Shown: one piece after another, positions 40,150 to 48,725 of the stretch
Numbering within the stretch: position 1 is the stretch's first letter
Layout: each line of letters begins with the position of its first letter
Source of the DNA: Solea solea
Lineage: Eukaryota; Chordata; Actinopteri; Pleuronectiformes; Soleidae
NCBI RefSeq assembly: GCF_958295425.1
Contig: NC_081153.1
Span: 2,824,419 to 2,888,418 of the forward strand
Direction: 5' to 3'
Length of the DNA stretch: 64,000 bases
Position numbers and translations under genes: made by a program
The notes under the pieces: generated by a model
What the model was told of the DNA's origin: nothing
What the model saw: the letters and a program-made list of their open reading frames with translations, nothing else
Database searches by the model: none

Positions 40150-43100
40150 GTGAGTCTCTTTCACACATCATCAAGCACACAGATCCTTACTCTCTCAGTC
40201 AGGCTTATGTGTGTGTCCATTTAGAGCAGTGATGTTACTGTGGCCAGACAAGATGACACGTCTTCAAAGTGTCTTGTGCTACGTAAGGAAATGCAAATGA
40301 TCATGGAAAGAAAATGTCTTATTCAAAGTACTTCATCACATGTATTCACTGTTACATATTTATGCGTTGTATCATTTAATTTTAGGAAAGGCCCAACAAG
40401 CCAAACAGCAACGATGTGAGTCCAGTTGTCTGTTAATTCATGTCATTACTCAGGAGGAAGGCGTGCTGCAATACCTTAAGGTGAGTGACAATGGCATTTT
40501 GTGTGTGGTGTTTATGTATTTATATATGAATACCCAAGCTAAACACCTATAATATATTTATAGAAAATCATCAGAGGCAACATTGTGTCTCCCTGGGCCA
40601 AGAAGGAGGACAGGGTCTTCATTCTTTTTGAAGATGATGACCAAGTGGACCAGGTGATGCACTTCTTGTCTGGAGTGGTTGAAAGTCCACAGACAGATAA
40701 GAAGTCTGCAGAGCCTGTGGCTTTAATCATACAGAGGTGAGATATCAGACACTGACTCTGATTTGTAGATTACATGTTGGAGGCCACTCCACGGGGTGGA
40801 GTGGCTCAGTGGTTAAGACTGGTACCCTGTGTGCGAAAGACTTCATGGTCGCAAATTCGACTCCACCCCTGGCTGATTGTACTCAATTCCATTGTAAGTC
40901 GCTTTGGATAAAAGCGTCTGCTAAATGACATGTAATGTAATATGACTGCATATGTCTCCTTTTAACACACGCTCACGTCCAACACAATCGGAAATCTTAA
41001 TCATTGATTGATGTCCCTGCAGCTGTACTCTCCATCTCCCTGGACAAAGACAAAGACTGAATTTCTTGAATTTCCTTTGGGATCAATAAAGTATCTTGCA
41101 TTTGGACTATCTGGGTATCTCATAGGACTACTGGAATTAAGCTAAGTATCACTTCTGTAGGTCTTTCTTATTTTGTTGCTATTTCAATAATTGCTATTGT
41201 ATGTAGCTGGTTGCTTGACTTTTGTGACTTTTCACTTGTCTGTTTAATTAAGGTGAAAGTTTTGTAAAAGATATTTTGTCTGCTAGGTCAAAGAGAAAGT
41301 TGTTATTGTTGCTGCTTTGACCTAGTTTCTATTGAGCCATCACCATCACCAGGTGAGAAGTTTCACTGGCAAAGGGGAGTGGCCAACACAGCTGAGTAAG
41401 ATTTAAACCAGACCCAAACCAGCATTTGTCAGTGTGCATTTGGACTATCTGGGTATCTCATAGGACTACTGGAATTAAGCTAAGTATCACTTCTGTAGGT
41501 CTTTCTTATTTGGTTGCTATTTCAATAATTGCTATTGTATGTAGCTGGTTGCTTGACTTTTGTGACTTTTCACTTGTCTGTTTAATTAAGGTGAAAGTTT
41601 TGTAAAAGATATTTTGTCTGCTAGGTCAAAGAGAAAGTTGTTATTGTTGCTGCTTTGACCTAGTTTCTATTGAGCCATCACCATCACCAGGTGAGAAGTT
41701 TCACTGGCAAAGGGGAGTGGCCAACACAGCTGAGTAAGATTTAAACCAGACCCAAACCAGCATTTGTCAGTGTGCATTTGGACTATCTGGGTATCTCATA
41801 GGACTACTGGAATTAAGCTAAGTATCACTTCTGTAGGTCTTTCTTATTTTGTTGCTATTTCAATAATTGCTATTGTATGTAGCTGGTTGCTTGACTTTTG
41901 TGACTTTTCACTTGTCTGTTTAATTAAGGTGAAAGTTTTGTAAAAGATATTTTGTCTGCTAGGTCAAAGAGAAAGTTGTTATTGTTGCTGCTTTGACCTA
42001 GTTTCTATTGAGCCATCACCATCACCAGGTGAGAAGTTTCACTGGCAAAGGGGAGTGGCCAACACAGCTGTAACTAATCAGCCCCTAATCAGGGAGTGGC
42101 CACTCAGCTGCAACTAATCAGCACCTAATCAGGTGTCTTTTAAGAAGCAGCACTGACTTTGAAGCGGCAGCTTCAGCGGCAGACTCTTCAGACGAAGACT
42201 CAGGAAGACAAAGACAAAGGAGTCTAAACCGGAGTCTAACAAGGAGGCTAACGGGGCTAAGTACCTGTCTGCAAGTGTTTTCGACCTCTATTTTACCATA
42301 TGTGCCTTTTTTCCATTCCTGTTCATGTCTCTTCTCATAGATACTACAAACCTCACAATCACTCACAGCATCACCGTAACCTGTCCTCACTTATCTATCC
42401 CACCCGCTCCACACACATCCAACACCTTGTCGCAGGGGGCCTGTGGAACTGCCAGTCAGCTACCCGCAAGACTGAGTTCATCTCCGGCTTTGCTACTGAG
42501 CAATGCCTGGACTTCCTTGCTCTCACTGAGACTTGGATAACACCCTCCAACACAGCCACCCCTGCAGCTCTCTCCTCCGCCCACTCCTTCTCCCACACAC
42601 CCAGATCCACTGGAAGAGGTGGTGGGACAGGTCTGCTCATCAACCCCAACTGGACTTTCACTCTTTACCCACTGCCACACTTCTCTTCACAGTCGTTTGA
42701 ATTTCATGCTGTAACTGTAACTCACCCAGTCAAACTAATCATTATTGTCATCTACCGTCCACCAGGCCCATTGGGACACTTCTTGGAGGAACTAGATGTC
42801 CTCCTCTCAAACGTCCCAGAAAATGGCCCACCACTTGTTCTTCTTGGTGACTTCAACATCCAGTCAGAGAAGTCATCCGATCTACTATTTCTACTTTCGT
42901 CTCTTTCTCTCTCACTTGCTCCTTCTCCACCAACTCACAAAGCTGGCAACCACCTTGACCTCATCTTCACCAGAAACTGCTCCACCTCCGACCTCACGGT
43001 AACTCCACTTCATGTCTCTGATCATTTCTTCATTTCCTACTCTCTCCCACTCTCCCAATCTGATGATCTCATCTCATCAGATACTGCACTTGTCCGTCGC

Positions 43101-45244
43101 AACATTCGCTCTCTCTCTCCCTCCTCTCTCTCCTCAACTGTTCTATCAGCACTTCCTTCAGCTGACTCCTTCTCCCTCATGCATCCCAACTCTGCCACAG
43201 ACACATTCCTCTGTACTCTGTCCTCCTCTCTTGACTCTCTCTGTCCTCTTACTTCACGGCGGGTTCGTAAGTCCTCCCCAGCCCCGTGGTTGTCGGACTC
43301 AGTGCGTACTGAGAGAGCCACGATACGGGCAGCAGAAAGGAAATGGAGGAAATCAAAACTCCCTGACGACCTGCTTTCCTATCACTCTCTTCTCTCCACC
43401 CTCACTGCCTCTATCTCTGCAGCCAAACAATCTTTCTATCAGACTAAAATTCAATCCTCTTTCTCTAACCCCAAAAAACTTTTCTCGATCTTCTCTAACC
43501 TCCTTGATCCCCCCACCCCCCCTCCTCCCTCCTCCCTTCTACCAATTCACTTTGTCAACTACTTCACAAAGAAAGTAGATGACATTCGCTCTTCTTTCTC
43601 AACCCCACCTCCTGATCTCACCTCTCTACCAACCACTAATTCAGCTCCTTCTCTATCCTCTTTCACCCCTCTATCTCAGGATCAAGTTCTTTCCCTAATA
43701 ACCTCTGCCCGCCCCACCTCCTGCCCCCTTGACCCTATCCCCTCTCACCTTCTTCAGTCAATTGCTTCTGATCTTCTGCCTTTCCTCACCCACCTCATTA
43801 ACACATCTCTATCATCTGGTTGCTTTCCGGACTCTCTTAAAGAGGCCAGAGTGACCCCCCTCCTTAAAAAACCCACCCTTGACCCGTCTGAAGTAAATAA
43901 CTACAGACCTGTCTCTCTTCTTCCTTTTCTCTCCAAAACTCTGGAGCGTGCTATCTTTAATCAACTCTCCTCCTACCTTCACCGGAACAACCTTCTTGAT
44001 CCTCTTCAGTCTGGTTTTAAAGCAGGTCACTCGACCGAAACTGCACTCCTTGCTGTCACTGAACAACTCCACACTGCCAGGGCTGCCTCTCTCTCCTCTG
44101 TGCTCATCCTCTTGGACCTCTCTGCAGCGTTTGACACAGTTAACCACCAGATCCTTATTTCCTCCCTTCAAGAACTAGGTGTCTCAGGATCTGCACTTAC
44201 CCTACTCTCGTCCTATCTTCAAAACCGAACATACAGAGTAACCTGGAGAGGATCTGTGTCGGAACCCTGTCCTCTAGCTACTGGGGTCCCTCAGGGTTCT
44301 GTCTTGGGCCCTCTCCTCTTCTCTCTATACACCAACTCTCTTGGTTCTGTTATTCTCTCTCATGGTTTTTCCTATCACAGCTACGCCGACGACACCCAAC
44401 TCATCCTCTCTTTTCCCAGCTCCGACACAAATGTAGCAGAACGGATCTCCGCTTGTCTGACCGACATCTCTCAGTGGATGTCTGACCATCACCTGAAACT
44501 CAATCTCAACAAGACTGAGTTTCTTTTTCTCCCAGGAAAGGGCTCTCCCACCACAGACCTAACCATCACCCTCGACAACTCTGTGGTAACTCCGTCTCAT
44601 ACCGCAAGGAACCTGGGTGTGACACTTGATGACCATCTCTCCCTCACTGCCAACATTGCTGCAACAGCTCGATCTTGCAGATACATGTTGTACAACATCA
44701 GAAGGATACGGCCTCTTCTAACCCAGAAGGCGGCACAGGTTCTGGTCCAGGCTCTTGTCATCTCACGCTTGGATTACTGCAACTCCCTCCTGGCTGGTCT
44801 CCCTGCGTGTGCCATACGACCCCTGCAACTCATCCAGAATGCAGCAGCTCGACTGGTCTTCAACTTACCAAAATTCTCCCACACTACACCTCTCCTCCGC
44901 TCCCTTCACTGGCTTCCTGTAGCTGCTCGCATCCGCTTCAAGACTCTAGTGCTTGCGTTCCATGCTACAAACGGATCCGGTCCAGCCTACATCCAGGACA
45001 TGATCAAAACCTACACCCCAGCCCGCCCACTTCGCTCTGCATTGGCAAACCGGCTCGCTGCCCCCTCACTGACAGGATCGCAGAGGCATTTACAGAACTC
45101 CAGACTGTTCACTGTCCTCGCTCCCAAATGGTGGAACGAGCTCCCCATCGACATCCGGACAGCGGAAAGCCTCCACATCTTCCGCCGCCGACTAAAAACA
45201 CATTTCTTCCGACTCTACCTCGACTAAGACGATAACGACGACGA

Positions 45245-45309
<65 letters not shown>

Positions 45310-45704
45310 TATCGCACTTATGACTAGCACTTCATAGTTTGATTTACTTGAAGCTCTTACTTACTTCTAGCACTTATTTGTACCCAAATGTTTAAATGCA
45401 CTTATTGTAAGTCGCTTTGGATAAAAGCGTCTGCTAAATGACATGTAATGTAATGTAATGTATCTATCGATCTATCTATCTAAGACATGGACACATGTGG
45501 AACTCAGTTTGACTCCAGGTAAACTGATCATTTAGGAAACTGTTAATCCAATTTTCACAACAGTTTATATCCCATAATGTAAGTGAGTGTCATTAATGAC
45601 TTCATTATTTTGTTATATCATTTTGTCTTATCAGCGAGATAACTCAGCTTCAGAGCCACATGTCCAAGGAAGCAAGGCTCAAACTGGCAAGCCTTAGAGA
45701 GTGA
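40108..45704 (+). CDS. Unknown host protein, C-terminal mini-exons
   Basis: Five exons (40108-40149, 40386-40415, 40454-40480, 40564-40736, 45635-45704) join in one frame with good GT-AG sites. The C-terminal product contains VPEDTEDHPYSKDL, ERPNKPNSND, EEGVLQYLK, KIIRGNIVSPWAKKEDRVF, ILFEDDDQVDQVMHFL and EITQLQSHMSKEARLKLASL, ending RE and a TGA. I do not recognise the family. It is rich in acidic residues and ends in a helix-prone, possibly coiled-coil segment; no signal peptide or membrane segment is visible in this part. Exons of 27-42 nt are unusually small. The start lies upstream, perhaps with the candidate exon at 39676. The last intron holds a SINE, a tandem array and an L2-type LINE. 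Confidence 0.6.
40386..40415 (+). CDS. Unknown gene, 30-nt exon
   Basis: Acceptor ATTTTAG, donor GTGAGT; phase 0 on both sides; encodes ERPNKPNSND. Confidence 0.5.
40454..40480 (+). CDS. Unknown gene, 27-nt exon
   Basis: Acceptor ACTCAG, donor GTGAGT; phase 0 on both sides; encodes EEGVLQYLK. Confidence 0.5.
40564..40736 (+). CDS. Unknown gene, 173-nt exon
   Basis: Acceptor TTTATAG, donor GTGAGA; 57 codons plus two bases (AG), completed as Ser by the terminal exon. Encodes KIIRGNIVSPWAKKEDRVF, an acidic FEDDDQVDQV stretch and SAEPVALIIQ. Confidence 0.6.
40790..40945 (+). mobile_element. tRNA-derived SINE
   Basis: A pol III A-box-like GTGGCTCAGTGG (40801-40812) and B-box-like AAATTCGACTCC (40853-40864) form a tRNA-like head. 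The tail GTAAGTCGCTTTGGATAAAA (within 40891-40941) and TAATG repeats match the 3' end of the L2-type LINE at 45404-45454 over 51 identical bases. It is non-coding and transcribed by pol III if active. Confidence 0.85.
41040..41097 (+). mobile_element. Rex1-type LINE 3' tail fragment
   Basis: CTTTGGGATCAATAAAGTAT is the typical 3' end of a fish LINE. It stops where the 338-bp tandem array begins. Confidence 0.5.
41098..42070 (+). repeat. 338-bp tandem repeat, 2.9 copies
   Basis: Units start at 41098, 41436 and 41774 (GCATTTGGACTATCTGGG each time), an exact 338-bp period. The third stops after 297 bp at CAACACAGCTG. By eye the copies differ at only a base or two (e.g. TTTTGTTGC versus TTTGGTTGC). 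The array leads straight into the 5' flank of the L2-type LINE and may be its promoter monomers. Confidence 0.9.
42071..45463 (+). mobile_element. L2-type LINE, intact ORF
   Basis: A 230-bp 5' leader (with a doubled block GGAGTGGCC..CAGCTG.. CTAATCAG), a 975-codon ORF, a 3' UTR with an A62 run (45246-45307) and a terminal (TAATG)n tail ending about 45463. If the upstream 338-bp array belongs to it, the element starts at 41098. It lies in sense orientation in the last intron of the unknown host gene. Confidence 0.85.
42300..45227 (+). CDS. L2-type LINE endonuclease-reverse transcriptase
   Basis: 975 residues without a break. After a short variable N-terminus, GGLWNCQSATRKTEFISG and FLALTETWITP open an apurinic-type endonuclease (VIYRPPGPLGHF, LVLLGDFNIQ, VSDHFFISYSLP). 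RT follows with NNYRPVSLLPFLSKTLERA, LLDLSAAFDTVNHQILIS, GVPQGSVLGPLLFSLYTNSL and catalytic YADD (44382-44393). The C-terminal region includes SRLDYCNSLLAGLP and LHWLPVAARIRFK and ends at FFRLYLD. All motifs expected for nicking a target and reverse transcribing LINE RNA are present, so the protein could be active and could serve the SINE sharing its tail. The start codon at 42300 is the first in frame. Confidence 0.93.
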   Translation: MCLFSIPVHVSSHRYYKPHNHSQHHRNLSSLIYPTRSTHIQHLVAGGLWNCQSATRKTEFISGFATEQCLDFLALTETWITPSNTATPAALSSAHSFSHTPRSTGRGGGTGLLINPNWTFTLYPLPHFSSQSFEFHAVTVTHPVKLIIIVIYRPPGPLGHFLEELDVLLSNVPENGPPLVLLGDFNIQSEKSSDLLFLLSSLSLSLAPSPPTHKAGNHLDLIFTRNCSTSDLTVTPLHVSDHFFISYSLPLSQSDDLISSDTALVRRNIRSLSPSSLSSTVLSALPSADSFSLMHPNSATDTFLCTLSSSLDSLCPLTSRRVRKSSPAPWLSDSVRTERATIRAAERKWRKSKLPDDLLSYHSLLSTLTASISAAKQSFYQTKIQSSFSNPKKLFSIFSNLLDPPTPPPPSSLLPIHFVNYFTKKVDDIRSSFSTPPPDLTSLPTTNSAPSLSSFTPLSQDQVLSLITSARPTSCPLDPIPSHLLQSIASDLLPFLTHLINTSLSSGCFPDSLKEARVTPLLKKPTLDPSEVNNYRPVSLLPFLSKTLERAIFNQLSSYLHRNNLLDPLQSGFKAGHSTETALLAVTEQLHTARAASLSSVLILLDLSAAFDTVNHQILISSLQELGVSGSALTLLSSYLQNRTYRVTWRGSVSEPCPLATGVPQGSVLGPLLFSLYTNSLGSVILSHGFSYHSYADDTQLILSFPSSDTNVAERISACLTDISQWMSDHHLKLNLNKTEFLFLPGKGSPTTDLTITLDNSVVTPSHTARNLGVTLDDHLSLTANIAATARSCRYMLYNIRRIRPLLTQKAAQVLVQALVISRLDYCNSLLAGLPACAIRPLQLIQNAAARLVFNLPKFSHTTPLLRSLHWLPVAARIRFKTLVLAFHATNGSGPAYIQDMIKTYTPARPLRSALANRLAAPSLTGSQRHLQNSRLFTVLAPKWWNELPIDIRTAESLHIFRRRLKTHFFRLYLD
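45464..45482. repeat. (TATC)n microsatellite
   Basis: Short imperfect TATC/TCTA run directly after the LINE tail. Confidence 0.6.
45635..45704 (+). CDS. Unknown gene, terminal exon
   Basis: Acceptor CTTATCAG; one base completes the split codon, then EITQLQSHMSKEARLKLASL, RE and TGA at 45702-45704. Phase agreement across a 4.9-kb intron supports it. Confidence 0.55.
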
Positions 45705-46299
45705 GGACTTTGTCGTTAGGTGCCTGTAATCCCTGACAACTTTTTGAAAAATGTAAATAGTTAATTGTCTGCTACGCATACAAATAAAAAAGATATATCA
45801 TTCATTACTTGTATTCATTACATGGATTTGAAAGTTATACAACTTCCTGTGCAGAATCAAGGGTTTCAGTGCATTTGTTTTACTTTCATCAAAATACCTA
45901 CTGATGTCCAACTGGCTGGGTTTGATTCAGATACCAATGTTTCATATATCTTCCTGGAAATAGGTAACATCTCCTTAATGACGCACTCAGCAGATCTCGT
46001 CTACTTAACATCTGTCTGTCACCACCAGCTGGACCACACCAGCACAGAATTTTAGGAGGGTTTTTTTTCAGGTTAAAAACATGATCAATTAGACTTTTAT
46101 TAGTTCTAATCGTTGTTCTGTCCAGTTGAACAACATGTCAAACTACAGACTAATAAGACATTCAATAAATGTAGGCCTATATTAAACACACCTTTTTGTA
46201 ACATACAGGTTGCCATGATGTTGGAAGTTTGCAAAAACAAATGAAATTATTCAAAACGTTACATTGTACAGAAGCGTGTTCACAGTGGAATTTGTGATA

Positions 46300-46402
46300 C
46301 TATATTGTATAAACGTGATAATTATATAAACGTGATACTATATTGTATCAACGTGATCATTATATCATATAAATGTGATAGTATGTTGTATAAACGTGAT
46401 AA
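46300..46402. repeat. Short imperfect tandem repeat
   Basis: Units of the form ATATTGTATAAACGTGATA recur about four times with small changes (TATCAACGTGAT, TATAAATGTGAT). Confidence 0.7.
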
Positions 46403-46639
46403 TTAAATGTTGAAAGAACTGCGTGCCTGTTTCCAATCGGCGTTTATATATTTTAGCAGTTTGGCTATAACATTTCATAGTTTACAAAGTGACATTAATT
46501 ATTCACAAATTTCACAGAAAGAACATTTCTGTGTTCATAAAAGTCAACACGAGTGTTTATTCTTCTCTATTCCTGTTGCACACCGGGATAAAAGTCTCTG
46601 TCAACAAGTGTCTGTGAAATACGCATGTGTAAATAAAGT

Positions 46640-46800
46640 TTCAATAAAAGTAACGTCATCACAAGTAAACGTCATCACGTTTCAGACACAGTCTCTTCTG
46701 TGACCCAATCAGAGTGTCGTTGAGTAAAGGGGTGTGTTGTTGAGTAAAGGGGTGTGTCGTTGAGTGGTCTGCGGGTCTGCAGCTAGACCCTTCTCAAAAA
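46640..46800 (+). promoter_or_regulatory. Promoter-like stretch with paired CRE-like sites
   Basis: ACGTCATCAC occurs twice (46653, 46669), followed by a CCAAT box (CCCAATCAG, 46703-46711) and GTTGAGTAAAGGGGTGTG repeated in tandem. An ATG at 46801 opens a 25-codon frame (MADQPKMVEFLLGLDRG..). It could be a gene start, but no downstream exon was found. Confidence 0.25.
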
Positions 46801-47165
46801 ATGGCAGATCAACCCAAGATGGTGGAGTTCCTGTTGGGTTTGGATCGTGGTCATAATGTAATTGTTTCTTCATCCTGACCTTCTACACATGACAGGACAG
46901 GGGGTGCCGTACTTTCGCCCCTCCTACATCCAATATCCGATGTACATTCCCTGAACCTTTTTCGGGACGTAAATTAACACCAGGTGTGATGTGAGGAACA
47001 TATTGTTAATCCTCATTATTATTATTATTATTATTTTATCCATGGCTTTGCGTTCATTTTTGAGCAGGATAACGTGCATAAAATCTCTTGAAAGTTGGCA
47101 TGGAGGTCAGGTCTGGCAAAAATGTGATATTGGCATAGTTCCCAAACCTGTGTGTTGCTTGGTTT

Positions 47166-47525
47166 ATTGGTTGGTTTTTTTAGACAACAATAAGTTTTCC
47201 TTTACCTTGTTTACCAGTTTCGTCGTGTATCTTCTACATTCCTCAGAACTGTCACCTGATAGCTGATAAGGCACGCCGCCACCACCATCATCCAACATGA
47301 TGGTGGTGGCGTGCCTTATCAGCTAACATCAGGTGACAGTTCTGACTTTCTCAGAACTGTCACCTGATAGCTGATAAGGCACGCCACCATCATCCAACAT
47401 GATGGTGGAGGCGTGCCTTATCAGCTAACATCAAGTGACAGTTCTGAGGAATGTAGAAGATACACAACGAAACTGGTAAACAAGGTAAAGGAAAACTTAT
47501 TGTTGTCCCAAAAAAACGAACCAAT
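47166..47525. mobile_element. Fold-back (hairpin) element
   Basis: Outer inverted arms of 77-78 bp (47166-47242 and 47448-47525) differ at about three positions. Between them lie two ~100-bp palindromes in tandem (47243-47345 and 47351-47447), each with arms CAGAACTGTCACCTGATAGC and a GATGATGG-type loop. The whole piece can fold into one long hairpin or two cruciforms. No ORF; a MITE-like DNA element is the likely class. Confidence 0.75.
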
Positions 47526-48007
47526 CTTTTGTAAACTAAAAGAAACATTTCACATTAAACAATTGATTGAAAACATCCTGTATCCTTAGATCCTTATTAC
47601 ACTATATTTTGATGTTATCGACCAAGAGTTTCTGGGTTGGGTCTTGTAAAGTGGGAGATCCACTTTCCATTCCTGCAAAGGAAGTTTCAAGTCAGTCTCA
47701 CGTTTTCCACATCATGAGTCTGGGGCTGCTAGCACAGCGGTTCCCAGGCCATTCATTTGGGACCCCAAACAACCCCAAACCTACTTCTCTCAAAATCCTC
47801 TATTGTAGTGAAAACTTTGGGACTTCTAGCTTGGGGATTAGTTGCCAGTGCCAGCTTTTCATTGGCAGCCGGCCCTCAGTACGTCACTTCCCGGCACCAC
47901 AGCCCTCCGAAAAATTCTCAACCGACCAAGAGAGAGGGTGTTAATAAATGGAAATCCAGTAGGTGGCAGCAGGTTTGGCCCAACAGCACTATTCTACTAC
48001 TACTATG

Positions 48008-48525
48008 GGTATTTTAGAGTTCATTTTAAAATCCTTAAATGGTCTTGCCCCGCCGTACCTCTCTGAGCTGCTTCATCCTTGCGCTCCTGCCCAGTCTCTG
48101 AGGTCAGCTGCTCCTGCAGATACCAAAATCTAAACGGAAGCTCAGACACAAGTTTTTTTCCTTCAGTCGCTGTGCCAAGACTGTGGAACAATCTTCCACA
48201 GCATGTTAGACACGCCCCTTCACTGTCCACTTTTAAAACACATCTTAAAACCCATTTTTACTCTTTGGCTTTCAACCCAGTATGAGACATTGGTTTTTAT
48301 CTTTTTATAGTTTTATTGTATGACTTTTTCATTTGTGTTTTTGTTATTACTTTCTAACGTATTTTATTGTTTTATTGTATGTTTTATTGTTTGTTGTCTA
48401 GGCCTATGATGTCATTTCTTATATTTTATTTATCTTATCTTATTTAACACTTTGTTTCAGCTGTTGTTGTTTTTTAAAGTGCTTTATAAATAGTTTATAA
48501 ATAAGTTGGATTGGGTTGGATTGGA
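48008..48525 (+). pseudogene. LINE C-terminal remnant with 3' UTR
   Basis: Reads in pieces as the C-terminus of a CR1/L2-like LINE ORF2 (AVPRLWNNLPQHVRHAPSLS, TFKTHLKTHFYSLAF), then a TTTTATTG-rich 3' UTR ending in GTGCTTTATAAATAG and (GGATT)n. 5'-truncated and dead. Confidence 0.75.
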
Positions 48526-48725
48526 TTCTCTCTTTTTATAAAAGAGAAACCACAGCGAGAGGGGCGACATAAAAACATTTAACAACCATAAAAGTAACCA
48601 TTATCATATGTCACAAAATACAAAAGCTCTGCTCTGGCAGAAACATAACCCGTGTTATAATAAAAATACATGGGTTTAATCCCCAGAACGGAGTTGTTTT
48701 TAACAACAAACACCAGTGAGAAATA

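Noticed and set aside
40539..40730. Minus-strand open frame over the 173-nt exon
   Set aside because: It is antisense to the plus-strand exon, which has both splice sites and phase support.
40801..40864. A genuine tRNA gene
   Set aside because: A- and B-box-like motifs exist, but no complete cloverleaf is evident and the piece continues into a LINE-type tail; it is a SINE head.
41098..42070. The 338-bp array as a CRISPR-like or satellite array
   Set aside because: No short repeats with unique spacers; only three long units, directly in front of a LINE, so a satellite array is less likely than LINE-associated monomers.
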